Origin: Pseudomonadota bacterium
GTDB taxonomy: Bacteria > Pseudomonadota > Gammaproteobacteria > Burkholderiales > Burkholderiaceae
Assembly (NCBI GenBank): GCA_021783435.1
Contig: JAJXUC010000040.1
Location: 1-25,395, forward strand
Reading direction: 5' to 3'
DNA length: 25,395 nucleotides
Shown here one piece after another: positions 1 to 10,264 of this stretch (position 1 is its first letter; every line of letters starts with the position of its first letter). The notes beneath the pieces are model-generated. The model was given only the letters and a program-made list of their open reading frames with translations. It was not told the origin of the DNA and ran no database searches. Position numbers and translations under genes: made by a program.

Positions 1-843
1 CGTCGTGCTGATGTGCAAGTCGGGCGCGGGCACCAGCGCCGCCGAAAGCCAATCCAGTTTCAACTGGCTTTCCGGCTTGGTCCCTGCATGCCGTACCAGG
101 CTGGCGCCCTGCGCGGTCTGTTCCTGCTTCATCCTGGCCAGCATCGCAGCCGGGTGGCGTTGTCGGCGCTCCTGGTCAGTCTGCACGGTTGCGTACCGCT
201 GGCGATCCTGGTTCGCTGCGACGTCGGGCTGGCGTTTGGCATGGGCAGGCGCCGGATTGTGGCCGGTACCCTGTCGTGCGCCAAAACCACCCGCGAGGAC
301 AGACTGAGCCGTCGCCGTGGCAGACTGCACAGGCTCCGGACTAGCAGACCGCGGCGTCGATGCCGCGCTGCCTGGGTGTTGCGGCAGGCGTACCGTGGCA
401 GCCGCCTCGCCTGGCAGCACGGGCAGCTCGGGGGTGGGCGGATTGACGAGGATGGTGTACTGCTGGCTACGCTGGTACTGGCAGCCAAGCTTGAGCGTGA
501 GCACCACAAATGGCTCGGTCATGGGCATGGTGGATCGCACCTGGATGCGCTCCATGCTCGATCCCTCGGGCTGCACTCCGATCTGCAACTGGTCGGCGCG
601 CAGCGGGTCGGAGCCGGCATCGGCCTGCACCTGGACACAGCGGGTGGCCAGTTGTTCACCCGCGTCGAGCCGCACCGGAATGTCCACGCGCAGCGGTTGC
701 CCGAGAATGGCGTGAACCAGGGGGCGGTTCAACAACAAGGCCTGCGCCAGAGACGGCACGAGCAGCAAGCCAGCCAGCAGTGCCAGCTTCAGCCAGGAAG
801 GCTGGGCATGTCCACGCGAAACATGGGTCGGACGATGGTGCAT
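1..843 (-). CDS. FimV-like N-terminal domain protein, partial (runs off the left edge)
   Basis: Reading the minus strand from an ATG at 843 gives an open frame without a stop to base 1, so the C-terminus is outside the window. Residues about 16-35 form a signal peptide (SWLKLALLAGLLLVPSLAQA). The next 100 residues look like the conserved N-terminal region of FimV/TspA-type proteins: a 'LGQPLRVDIPV' stretch, a Cys pair about 60 residues apart, a 'PMTEPFVVLTLKLGC' strand and a 'YTILVNPP' end. After that comes a low-complexity Ala/Pro/Gln/Arg linker, as in FimV. FimV proteins sit in the inner membrane/periplasm, bind peptidoglycan through LysM and affect type IV pilus assembly and polarity. No LysM motif is visible in the part present. 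There is no clear Shine-Dalgarno sequence upstream of the chosen start. It is transcribed divergently from the crotonase gene. Confidence 0.72.
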   Translation of the reverse strand, partial: MHHRPTHVSRGHAQPSWLKLALLAGLLLVPSLAQALLLNRPLVHAILGQPLRVDIPVRLDAGEQLATRCVQVQADAGSDPLRADQLQIGVQPEGSSMERIQVRSTMPMTEPFVVLTLKLGCQYQRSQQYTILVNPPTPELPVLPGEAAATVRLPQHPGSAASTPRSASPEPVQSATATAQSVLAGGFGARQGTGHNPAPAHAKRQPDVAANQDRQRYATVQTDQERRQRHPAAMLARMKQEQTAQGASLVRHAGTKPESQLKLDWLSAALVPAPDLHISTT

Positions 844-1084
844 GGACAACGGCAAAGCGGATCGAAAGTTGTGAGGGCGCAGGTTCGGGCGCTGAACTGT
901 ACAGACTGAAGCCGAATTTATCAGCCAATATCGTGCCGAGAAGGGTTGATTCACAATGAGCCTGGGAATTTTGTGAACGATTTTGCAAAAATGTGTTTTT
1001 CTGCATGGGATTTTGCACATGCAATCTGAATGCGGCGCTTGCGCCTTGAAACTGCCGCCCCAAACCTCTGGACACGCGCCGACC
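844..1084. promoter_or_regulatory. AT-rich divergent intergenic region with direct and inverted repeats
   Basis: This 241-nt gap between divergent genes is clearly more AT-rich than its surroundings. It holds an inverted repeat TTCACAA (950-956) / TTGTGAA (971-977), a palindromic TTTTGCAAAA (981-990), and two copies of GATTTTGCA (979-987 and 1009-1017) exactly 30 bp apart. The second copy merges into the imperfect palindrome TTGCACATGCAA (1013-1024). Such spacing fits a regulator binding one face of the helix. No regulator is identified and no clear -35/-10 pair was picked. Confidence 0.4.
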
Positions 1085-1843
1085 ATGACCCTCTTCGACG
1101 ATGACACCGCCGCGACCGATGACCGCATCTGCGTGCTCAATCTCCAGCTCGGCACAGCCAGCGCGGCCATGACGCCGGCGATGGCTCACGCCGGCATCGA
1201 GGCGCTGTCCACCACACTGCGCGACCCGGACATCCACGTCATCGTGCTGACCGGAAGCGCTGAGCAATTCTGTCTGGGCCCGCAAGAGTCGTCGCACACG
1301 TTGCAGGCGGCGCAGGATGAGGCCTCTTTCATCGACGCGCTGCACGATTGGCTGCTGGCCCTGCGTGACAGCGACAAACCCATCATCGCGGCCGTGGAAG
1401 GCCAGGCCAGCGGCGCCGGCCTGGCGCTGGCGTTGGCGTGCGATCTGATCGTCGCCGCCCGCAGCGCCCAATTCCTGCTGCCGATGGCGGGCGAAATCGC
1501 CGGCAGGCATGCCGGGGCGTTGTGGCTGGCGGCGCAGCGCCTGCCTCGCGCCGCGCTCGCCGAGCTGTGCCTGCCCGATGACGGCTTGTCGGCCGAACGG
1601 GCTCACACCCTTGGCTTGGCCTGCCGCCTCACCGACCCAGGCATGGCGCTGCACATGGCCCTGCAACTCGCCCGACCACTGGCCCGGCACACACCCGCGG
1701 AACTGGGCGGCGTCAAGCAGCACATGGCACTTGCTGGAGGTCGGCCCTTGGACGAAGTCCTGGCTGGCGAGCGCAGGCGCTGGCTACGTCACCACGCGTT
1801 GGCGGCAACACCCGGACGCGCCCAGGGCTTGTCACGCCCTTAG
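1085..1843 (+). CDS. Enoyl-CoA hydratase/isomerase (crotonase) family protein
   Basis: This 252-aa protein has the crotonase fold signature. The oxyanion-hole segments are recognisable as 'QFCLGPQES' (usual form CAGxDL) and 'GQASGAGLALALACDL'. They are followed by the family's C-terminal pattern 'LSAERAHTLGLACRL'. Crotonases act on acyl-CoA thioesters in fatty-acid or aromatic degradation; the substrate here cannot be told. The position that normally carries the first catalytic Glu of hydratases (in a 'PE' motif) seems to be Met (LLPMAGEIAG), while a Glu near the second site (AALAELCLP) remains. This suggests an isomerase or a divergent member. The frame is open back to 983, but the ATG at 1085 was chosen because family similarity starts shortly after it. 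The neighbouring GST and FAH-family genes on the same strand hint at an aromatic or organic-acid catabolic group. Confidence 0.8.
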   Translation: MTLFDDDTAATDDRICVLNLQLGTASAAMTPAMAHAGIEALSTTLRDPDIHVIVLTGSAEQFCLGPQESSHTLQAAQDEASFIDALHDWLLALRDSDKPIIAAVEGQASGAGLALALACDLIVAARSAQFLLPMAGEIAGRHAGALWLAAQRLPRAALAELCLPDDGLSAERAHTLGLACRLTDPGMALHMALQLARPLARHTPAELGGVKQHMALAGGRPLDEVLAGERRRWLRHHALAATPGRAQGLSRP

Positions 1844-2063
1844 TGCACCCGCGTTATCCCAGGCGGGCGCGGGTCTGAGTGGCGCGCTGCCGCATTGCTG
1901 TCCGCTCGCGGCGCTGCAGACCACGGCGCGGTCTGCGCCTCGCAGGGCATCAAACAACGCGGCTTTCCAGCCATCCCTGCACGATTCGCAATGCGGCGCA
2001 ACAATAAAGCCATCAGTGGCCGATGGGGCTGCTGCCCGCCGATACCCCAACCCACAGCCTGCC
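1844..2063 (+). other. Intergenic stretch with one weak hairpin
   Basis: This 220-nt gap lies between the crotonase and GST genes. It contains a 7-bp inverted repeat GCAGACC (1916-1922) / GGTCTGC (1930-1936) without a following T tract, so it is not a convincing terminator. No RNA gene was recognised. A GST promoter may lie here but no clear motif is visible. Confidence 0.3.
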
Positions 2064-2756
2064 ATGATCGACCTCTATTCCTGGCCCACTCCCAACGGCC
2101 ACAAAGTGCATATCCTGCTGGAAGAACTCGACCTTCCCTATCGCATCCACGGCGTCAACATCGGCACCGGCGAACAGTTCAAACCCGAGTTCCTGCGCAT
2201 CAGCCCCAACAACAAGATTCCGGCCCTGGTCGACCCTGACGGACCCGGCGGCACACCCATCACCTTGTTCGAATCGGGCGCGATGCTCATCTACCTTGCA
2301 GAAAAAACCGGCCGCTTCCTGCCCGCCTCGGGCACCGCGCGCTACACCACCTTGCAGTGGCTGATGTGGCAGATGGGAGGACTCGGCCCCATGCTGGGTC
2401 AGGCGCACCATTTCCGCATTTACGCGCCGGAGAAAATCGACTACGCCGTCGGCCGCTACACCAATGAGGCGAAGCGCCTGTACGGCGTGATGGACGCGCG
2501 CCTGGCCAGCAGCACCTATCTGGCGGGCGACGACTACACCATCGCCGACATGGCCGCGTTTCCCTGGTGCCGCAGCGCCAGCAACCAGGGCGTTGACTGG
2601 GCCGATTACCCGCATGCCAAGCGTTGGTTCGACGCCATTGCCGCCCGGCCCGCGGTGCAGCGTGGCTTGGCCGTTCTGGCTGAGCAGCGCAAGCCCTTGC
2701 TCGACGAGCAGGCGCGCCAGAACCTGTTTGGCGCAGCACAATACCAACGGCGCTGA
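2064..2756 (+). CDS. Glutathione S-transferase, YfcG/Nu-class-like
   Basis: This 230-aa protein resembles the YfcG/YghU group of GSTs (disulfide-bond oxidoreductases). The thioredoxin-like N-terminal domain begins 'MIDLYSWPTPNGHKVHI'. The Thr and Asn of TPNGHK match the residues that bind glutathione in Nu-class enzymes, which lack the usual catalytic Tyr/Ser. The 'ISPNNKIPALVDPDG' segment holds the cis-Pro, and 'LFESGAMLIYLAEKTG' matches the glutathione-binding helix. The helical C-terminal domain has the conserved 'YTIADMAAFPW' N-capping motif. These enzymes are cytosolic and reduce disulfides or peroxides using two glutathione molecules. The reading frame extends upstream to 1509, but that part overlaps the crotonase gene, and similarity starts at the ATG at 2064. 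No Shine-Dalgarno sequence is evident. Confidence 0.9.
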   Translation: MIDLYSWPTPNGHKVHILLEELDLPYRIHGVNIGTGEQFKPEFLRISPNNKIPALVDPDGPGGTPITLFESGAMLIYLAEKTGRFLPASGTARYTTLQWLMWQMGGLGPMLGQAHHFRIYAPEKIDYAVGRYTNEAKRLYGVMDARLASSTYLAGDDYTIADMAAFPWCRSASNQGVDWADYPHAKRWFDAIAARPAVQRGLAVLAEQRKPLLDEQARQNLFGAAQYQRR

Positions 2757-2855
2757 AGCCCCCGCGAATCGAGCGGCGGCGCCGGGTCGCCGCCTGCCGG
2801 GCTCTCGGCGCGCAACCGCTTGTACAACCCCATTGGCCCTTGATCTGGAACCCTC

Positions 2856-3749
2856 ATGAAACTCGTGCGATACGGCCCTTCGGGGCGTGAACAACCCGGC
2901 CTCATCGACGCGCAAGGCCGTCTGCGCAGCCTGCGCGGGGTGGTGCATGACATTGGTCCCGAGGTTTATGGCGCGAAGGGCCAGCGCGCCCTGCGCAAGC
3001 TGGATGTCGAAGCCTTGCCGCGTGTGGCCGGTCAGCCCCGGTTGGGGGTGCCGTTCGTGGGCATCGGCAAGTTCATCGCCATCGGTCTGAACTACCGCGA
3101 CCATGCGGCCGAAGCCAAGCAGGCCATTCCGACCGAGCCCATCGTGTTCAACAAATGGACCACCTGCATCACCGGGCCGTTCGATGCCATCGAACATCCG
3201 CCGCATTCCACGCGCATGGACTGGGAGGTCGAACTCGGCGTGGTCATCGGCCGCGAAGCCCGCTACGTGGGGGTGGCCGAGGCGCTGGATTTCGTCGCCG
3301 GCTATTGCACCGTGCACGATGTCTCGGAGCGTCAGTTCCAGTTCGAGCGCGGCAGCCAGTGGGACAAATCCAAGGGGCTGGACAGCTTCGGCCCGGTCGG
3401 CCCCTGGCTCGTCACGGCCGACGAAGTGCCTGAGCCGCAAGCCCTTGCGCTGCATCTGGACGTCAACGGCGAGCGCATGCAAAGCGGCCATACGCGCGAG
3501 ATGATTTTTTCCGTCGCCCAGATCGTCAGCTACCTCAGCCACTTCATGACCCTGCGCCCCGGCGACCTCATCGCCACCGGCACCCCGCCGGGCGTGGGCA
3601 TGGGCAAACAGCCGCCGCGCTATTTGCGGCCCGGCGATGTGGTGACGCTGGAAGTGCAGGGACTGGGCGCGCAGCGACAAGTGGTGGTGGCGTCGAAGCA
3701 CAAGGTTGCTGCCGACGCAGACAAGCTGGTCCCAAGCACCCGCGCTTGA
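2856..3749 (+). CDS. Fumarylacetoacetate hydrolase (FAH) family protein
   Basis: This 297-aa protein has the FAH C-terminal catalytic fold. The metal-binding residues are visible in 'DWEVELGVVIG' (two Glu) and 'YCTVHDVSERQFQ' (Asp). The family end motif 'GDLIATGTPPGVGMG' is followed by 'YLRPGDVVTLEVQGLG'. Members cleave or isomerise C-C bonds in beta-diketo acids, for example fumarylpyruvate hydrolases and 2-hydroxyhepta-2,4-diene-1,7-dioate isomerases. The length and 'AIGLNYRDHAAEA' segment fit the subgroup often annotated as ureidoglycolate lyase or 2-keto-4-pentenoate hydratase-like, so the substrate is not assignable. It lies 99 nt downstream of the GST gene and may be co-transcribed; GST-family isomerases and FAH hydrolases act in consecutive steps of gentisate or homogentisate breakdown. 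That link is an inference. Confidence 0.88.
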   Translation: MKLVRYGPSGREQPGLIDAQGRLRSLRGVVHDIGPEVYGAKGQRALRKLDVEALPRVAGQPRLGVPFVGIGKFIAIGLNYRDHAAEAKQAIPTEPIVFNKWTTCITGPFDAIEHPPHSTRMDWEVELGVVIGREARYVGVAEALDFVAGYCTVHDVSERQFQFERGSQWDKSKGLDSFGPVGPWLVTADEVPEPQALALHLDVNGERMQSGHTREMIFSVAQIVSYLSHFMTLRPGDLIATGTPPGVGMGKQPPRYLRPGDVVTLEVQGLGAQRQVVVASKHKVAADADKLVPSTRA

Positions 3750-3765
3750 AACCCAACCCCGATGC

Positions 3766-3795
3766 AAAAGGCCCGGATGCGCAGGCATCCGGGCC
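3766..3795 (-). terminator. Rho-independent terminator, mainly for the minus-strand permease
   Basis: An 11-bp GC-rich stem GGCCCGGATGC (3770-3780) / GCATCCGGGCC (3785-3795) has a 4-nt loop. On the minus strand it is followed by CTTTTGC, a short U tract, so it fits the end of the APC permease transcript (stop at 3843). On the plus strand it sits 20 nt after the FAH stop without a U tract, so it may be only partly bidirectional. Confidence 0.75.
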
Positions 3796-3842
3796 GGTTC
3801 AGGCTGTTGTGCAATCCGTTGCGTTGACTGCGTTCTGGTGAA

Positions 3843-5492
3843 TCAACCCGGCACGTCGCTGCCCGTCAATTCAGGCTCGCCGACGAGCAGTGCGGCACGC
3901 GCTTCCTCCGGCTCTGGCAGACCGCTGGTAACGGCCAGGCCGATGATGATGAAGCTCAGGATGACCACCAAGCCCATGCCCTCGTTGAAGCTGAAGGTGC
4001 CGTTACCTCCAATGGGAGTTGCCGGGCCCATGTAGGTGATGGCCCACATGCCGAGGAAATACGGGAACAGCCACCACGCGCTTTTCCAGTGCAACTGGCC
4101 GGCGCGACCGGCGACAGCCTGGGCGATGGCATAGAGCACGAAGATCACCGCCAGGGCGCCGAACAGGAAGTTGTCGGTGCCCGCACCGGACCAGAAGATG
4201 ATGAGGTTGGCGGCGATGAAGGCCAGCGGTGCCCACAGCCAGGCGCCCTTGAGGGTGAAGGGCCGCGGATGGGCGTCGAGCGGCAGGGTGCGGCGCAGGG
4301 TCAAGAGGCAGACCGGACCCACCCCATAGGCCAGCACCGAAGCCGATGAAATGAAGGTGACGATTTTTTGCCAGGATGGAAACGGCAGGAAAAACAGCAG
4401 GCCGACGATGAACGTGACCCACAAACCCACGGACGGCGCGCCTTTGGCATTGAGCTTGGCGAACCAGGGCAGCGACAGGCCATCCTTGCCGGTGGCGTAG
4501 ACCACGCGCGCCGTGGTGCCGCCGTACACGAGACCGGTACCTGCAGGAGAGACCACGGCATCGATATACAGCAGCGCCGCCAACCAGCTCAAGCCCAGAA
4601 TGGTGGCCAGGCCCGCGAAGGGACCGGAAGCTCCGGTGAAGGTGACTTTGGCCCAGCCCTTGGCAATGTCGGTGGGGTTCAGCGCGCCGATGAAAGCCAC
4701 TTCAAGCAACACGAAAATGATCCCGGCGATGAGCACCGAGCCGACGATGGCGATGGGCACATCGCGCTGTGGATTTTTCGCCTCGCCCGACAGCTCGATC
4801 GCCTGGCGAAAGCCGAGGTAGCTGAAGACGATGCCGGAGGTGGCGATGGTCGAAATCGTGCCCTGCACACCCATCGGCGCAAAGCCCTGCGAGCTGAAGT
4901 TGCCGCTGTGGAACGACGACACCAGCAGCATGATGATGGCGAGAATGGGGACGATCAGCTTCCAGATCATCATGGTGTTGCCCACCCGCAGCAACATGCG
5001 CACACCCATGGCGTTGATCAGCACGAACACACCCAGCAGGACGACGCTGGCTGCCATGCCTTCCGGCGTGAGCAGGGAGGTTTTGGCGTCGACGAAACCA
5101 GGCAGATAGTTGTTGGCGTAAGTCACCACAGCCAGCACCTCGGCTGGTGCCACGGTGACGTAGCCGAGAAACACCACCCAACTCATGATGGCGGCAGTCA
5201 GGTTGCCGTGGCTGAGCTTCGGGAAGGTGATGACCGCACCCATGCCCGGAAAGGCGCTGGTGAGCTCGGCGTTGACGAAGGCCAGCAACAAAATGGCAAC
5301 GCCGCCGATGGCCCAGGACAAGATGCTCGACGGCCCTGCCTGCTGTGCCGCCGTCATCGGTGCGAACAACCAGCCCGAGCCGATGATGGCGGTCAGACTG
5401 GCGAACAGCAGGCTCCAGATGCCCGCCTCCTTGTGGATCCTGCTGCGCTGGGTCTTGGGCGGGGTTGCCGCGCCGAGTGGAACACTGGCCAT
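3843..5492 (-). CDS. APC superfamily amino acid/polyamine permease
   Basis: This 549-aa integral membrane protein has about 12-14 hydrophobic helices. It opens with the APC signature in TM1, 'LLFASLTAIIGSGWLFAP', whose unwound Gly-rich segment normally binds the substrate amino group. Further family features are 'FSYLGFRQAIELSGEAKNPQRD' (shared with many APC permeases: E-x-x-NP-x-RD/xxxP), 'GLSWLAALLYIDAVVSPAGTGLVY' and 'VYATGKDGLSLPWFAKLN'. The substrate is probably an amino acid or related amine; specificity is not readable. The C-terminus is a short acidic cytosolic tail. The gene is alone on its strand, ends at a terminator (3766-3795) and is divergent from recQ. Confidence 0.85.
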   Translation of the reverse strand: MASVPLGAATPPKTQRSRIHKEAGIWSLLFASLTAIIGSGWLFAPMTAAQQAGPSSILSWAIGGVAILLLAFVNAELTSAFPGMGAVITFPKLSHGNLTAAIMSWVVFLGYVTVAPAEVLAVVTYANNYLPGFVDAKTSLLTPEGMAASVVLLGVFVLINAMGVRMLLRVGNTMMIWKLIVPILAIIMLLVSSFHSGNFSSQGFAPMGVQGTISTIATSGIVFSYLGFRQAIELSGEAKNPQRDVPIAIVGSVLIAGIIFVLLEVAFIGALNPTDIAKGWAKVTFTGASGPFAGLATILGLSWLAALLYIDAVVSPAGTGLVYGGTTARVVYATGKDGLSLPWFAKLNAKGAPSVGLWVTFIVGLLFFLPFPSWQKIVTFISSASVLAYGVGPVCLLTLRRTLPLDAHPRPFTLKGAWLWAPLAFIAANLIIFWSGAGTDNFLFGALAVIFVLYAIAQAVAGRAGQLHWKSAWWLFPYFLGMWAITYMGPATPIGGNGTFSFNEGMGLVVILSFIIIGLAVTSGLPEPEEARAALLVGEPELTGSDVPG

Positions 5493-5771
5493 GGTGATCT
5501 CCGTTTGAGTACGCCCAAGGGCGTGACTTGCCGACGCCCCACCCCCGAGGGGGCCGAGAAATCAGGGAAACGGCCCCGCGTTTTCTTGAGGGGATGGCTC
5601 GCAGTCGTCGCGAACTTCATTGGTACTTGACATTTGTATTCCAAATGGCCGCTTGTGCCGGTGAACAAACGTAAGACGCGAAGCGAGATACAACATGCGA
5701 CGGATCCTTGTGCGCTGCACACAAGCCGTGGACGAGCCCTGCCGAAGCCGCGACCTTGCTAGGCTTGCGGC
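5493..5771. promoter_or_regulatory. Divergent promoter region with an operator-like inverted repeat
   Basis: This 279-nt region lies between the permease and recQ starts. It contains CATTTGTATTCCAAATG (5631-5647), two 6-bp arms around a 5-nt centre, in a locally AT-rich patch. It overlaps a TTGACA (5626-5631 area) that lacks a clear partner -10. A small GC hairpin (ACCCCCGAGGGGG, near 5535-5548) lies closer to the permease. Regulator unknown. Confidence 0.3.
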
Positions 5772-7643
<1,872 letters not shown>

Positions 7644-7849
7644 GCAGGGAGCTGTTCACGCCCGGCGGCCGTCGCAAGGGCCGGCGAAGCGCACGAACAC
7701 GTCGCTATTGCAGTGCAGCATCACGACTGTGAAGCAGATGTGACGATTTGAATTGCGGAAAGCGTGCATTACTTGGCACAAGCTGTCTGCGTCGGAAGGT
7801 AATCTGGATACATGTTCATCCCCATGAATCCATTCGACAGCCCGCTGCC
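7644..7849 (+). other. Intergenic region before the GGDEF-EAL gene
   Basis: This 206-nt gap has no recognisable RNA gene. A TTGGCA (7773-7778) could be a -35 element but no well-spaced -10 follows. The part from 7735 to 7830 is more AT-rich than the flanking genes, so the promoter of the downstream gene is probably here. Confidence 0.25.
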
Positions 7850-10264
7850 ATGAGCATCGTCTTTTCCGAGCCTGCCGACCCCCCGCGTCAACGCGATCTG
7901 CTGTTGCCCATGACCCTGATTGGCTACGGCCTGACCGTGCCGCTGATGCTGGGTTTTGTCTGGGCAGGCGCCTTGCCGCTGACCATCGCGCTGACCTATG
8001 CGTTCACCGGGCTCAGCGCCAATCCGGCGTTGTCCTGGATTTGGAGCCTGCGCCAAGAAACCGCTAGTGTTGCGACCTCGGCTTACTCGCAACCCAGGCT
8101 GATAGCCCGGATGATGCTGAACGTGGTCATCCAACTGGCCTGCATCGCCGTGGCGCCGCAGATCGGCGGCATCGTGCTGCTGATCCTGATCATCTTCCTC
8201 GGCCTCGGCGCGGGTTCGCTGCACCTGCCGGCGCGCTCGCTGCGCCATTGGATCCCGCTCGTCGGCGTGCTGGCAGCTCTGGCGATCACCGCCTTCGCGC
8301 TTGCTGGCGCCAAGCTCGGCATCCCCGTCGCCACCAGCCGACAGCGTTGGGTTTCCGCTGCGGCGTTCGGTTCACTGCTGGTCTACAGCGCCTTGCTCGG
8401 ACAGATTTTCACACGCGAACATCGCTGCGCGGCACGCTCGCGCCAAGCGCAGAAAACAGAATTTCGACTACTCCGAAAAATGGCCTGGCTTGACGACCTC
8501 ACCGGACTGGCAAACCGCCGCGCATTGCTCGACACCCTGCGCACGCGCCTGCGCAGCACGAAGAACTCGAAACTAGTTGTCGGTTTGATGGATCTGGACA
8601 ACTTCAAGGACGTGAACGATCGCCTTGGCCATGCCGCTGGAGACGCGCTGCTGATCGAAGTGGGCAAACGCCTGAGTGCTGTGCTGCACCGCGGCGACCT
8701 GCTCGCCCGGTTGGGTGGTGACGAGTTCGCCGTGGTGCTGCCGCATTGTCAGACCGAGCACCAGTTGCGCCACCAGGCGGCGCTCCTGCTGAAGACCATG
8801 GAGACTCCCTTCGTGCTCGAAGGCCAGGCCCTGTACAGCAGCCTGTCGCTTGGCCTGGTGCTGCACGACAAATCCGATGCGGTGGGCCCGGATGCGCTTC
8901 TGCGGCACGCCGATCTGGCCATGTACGCGGCCAAGCGGCATGGGCGCAGCCAGTACCGCATTTTCGACCCGAGCATGGAACGGCAGGTTCATGACCGCGA
9001 ACGCCTGCTGAGCTGGGTCAAGCTTGCCCTGCAGGCGCGGCAATTGGAACTGCACTATCAGCCCATTCTCACGGTCGATCCCGGCAAGAAAGCCGGGGAT
9101 CCTCGCGTCGATGATGTCGAGGCGCTGCTGCGCCTGCGCGACGACGACGGCTTGCACGACGCTGCCGAGTTTGAGGCTGTGCTCGATGACCCCCGACTGG
9201 CCGCTCCGCTCGGGCGTTTCGTCCTCGACACCACGCTCAGCCAGGTTTTGCGCTGGCGCCGGGATGGACGCATGCTGCGCGTGTGCCTCAACATCAGCCC
9301 GCAACATTTCCTGCAGCCCCAGTTCCTGACCGACCTGCGCGAAGCACTGGAGCGCCATCCGCAATGCTCACCGGAATGGCTGGTGCTGGAGCTCACGGAG
9401 CATGGCTCCGAACTCAACGGCCACATCGCCCACTACGTCGTCACCGCATGCCGCCGCATGGGCGTCGAGGTGAGCCTGGATGATTTCGGCACCGGCAGCG
9501 CCAGTCTGACGCATTTGCAGTTGCTCGAAGCCTCGGCGGTGAAGATCGACCGCCGTTTCACCAGCAACCTGCTCGACGAAAGCGCCGACCTCAGCATCAC
9601 CTATGGCCTGTTGCGCACGGCCCGGATGATGGGCCTGAGCGCCGTGGCCGAAGGCGTGCGCACACCCCGCCAGGCGCATGCCCTGGTGGCGCTGGGCTGC
9701 CGCAAGTTGCAGGGCTATGCCATCGCCAAGCCCATGCCGGCACAGGAGTTGGAGATCTGGCTGCAAGACTGGCCACAACGGCTCCCCTGGACCGCGACTC
9801 TGGCCTGGCAAAAGGCGATCGACACCGAAGCGATTCGCGCGGTGGTCGAACACGGCAGAAGTCTGGCACGTGCCAAGGTCGGCACGCTCGATGCCGGTGA
9901 ACGCGAGCGTCTCGCCCAAGTCGATGCCAGCAAGCGTTGCGCTCTCGGGCGCTGGTGCGAGAGCCAAGCCACCGAGTATGGACATGTCCCGGGTTTTCGC
10001 AAACTCATCGCGGACCATGAGGCCTTCCACGCATGCCTGCGCACCATCGCCGAAGCGCCGCAGGAAGACGCCGTGATTTACGTGCATCAACTCCAAAAAT
10101 TGAGTCTGTCGGTACGCGATCAATTCTGGAAACTGCTGCTGCACCCCATCCGGACCCAGGACATGGCTCCAGCGGCGCTCCGACTCGACCTTGCCGCCTC
10201 CACCTCCGAGCCCGACCCCAGCACGTCCTGCGCACCGGACTCGGCCCTCGAAGCCGGCGCTTGA
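7850..10264 (+). CDS. Membrane GGDEF-EAL protein with C-terminal zinc-binding CZB domain
   Basis: This 804-aa c-di-GMP enzyme starts with about six hydrophobic helices (residues 20-190), which look like an integral membrane sensor. The diguanylate cyclase domain has canonical GGDEF (289-293); the RxxD product-inhibition site is replaced by HRGD. The EAL phosphodiesterase domain keeps EALLR (424-428), LNISPQ with Asn480, ELTEHG, DDFGTG (543-548), VKID (563-566) and the Glu in AEG (600). Both activities could therefore be intact. Residues about 655-735 match a CZB domain. The ligands are His667, Cys696, His722 and His726, with 29/26/4 spacing nearly equal to that of the zinc site of E. coli DgcZ (His22, Cys52, His79, His83, from memory). 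Zinc would thus be expected to control the enzyme. The frame opens at 7748, but the ATG at 7850 directly precedes the first conserved part. Confidence 0.9.
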   Translation: MSIVFSEPADPPRQRDLLLPMTLIGYGLTVPLMLGFVWAGALPLTIALTYAFTGLSANPALSWIWSLRQETASVATSAYSQPRLIARMMLNVVIQLACIAVAPQIGGIVLLILIIFLGLGAGSLHLPARSLRHWIPLVGVLAALAITAFALAGAKLGIPVATSRQRWVSAAAFGSLLVYSALLGQIFTREHRCAARSRQAQKTEFRLLRKMAWLDDLTGLANRRALLDTLRTRLRSTKNSKLVVGLMDLDNFKDVNDRLGHAAGDALLIEVGKRLSAVLHRGDLLARLGGDEFAVVLPHCQTEHQLRHQAALLLKTMETPFVLEGQALYSSLSLGLVLHDKSDAVGPDALLRHADLAMYAAKRHGRSQYRIFDPSMERQVHDRERLLSWVKLALQARQLELHYQPILTVDPGKKAGDPRVDDVEALLRLRDDDGLHDAAEFEAVLDDPRLAAPLGRFVLDTTLSQVLRWRRDGRMLRVCLNISPQHFLQPQFLTDLREALERHPQCSPEWLVLELTEHGSELNGHIAHYVVTACRRMGVEVSLDDFGTGSASLTHLQLLEASAVKIDRRFTSNLLDESADLSITYGLLRTARMMGLSAVAEGVRTPRQAHALVALGCRKLQGYAIAKPMPAQELEIWLQDWPQRLPWTATLAWQKAIDTEAIRAVVEHGRSLARAKVGTLDAGERERLAQVDASKRCALGRWCESQATEYGHVPGFRKLIADHEAFHACLRTIAEAPQEDAVIYVHQLQKLSLSVRDQFWKLLLHPIRTQDMAPAALRLDLAASTSEPDPSTSCAPDSALEAGA

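Noticed and set aside
656..1723. 355-aa minus-strand frame and the 298-aa plus-strand frame at 13-909
   Set aside because: They overlap the FimV-like gene and the crotonase gene in other frames and show Arg/Gln/Gly-rich shadow composition.
2013..3788. 591-aa minus-strand frame opposite GST and FAH genes
   Set aside because: It is antisense to two genes with clear families; composition (His/Arg/Gly/Ala-rich) is that of a mirror frame.
4368..5630. 420-aa plus-strand frame opposite the APC permease
   Set aside because: It is rich in Gln, Asp, His and Arg, a mirror of hydrophobic codons in the membrane protein; no domain is visible.
7773..7790. Sigma-54 type promoter (TTGGCAC...) before the GGDEF-EAL gene
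   Set aside because: The GG and GC dinucleotides are 12 rather than 10 bases apart, so the -24/-12 spacing is wrong.
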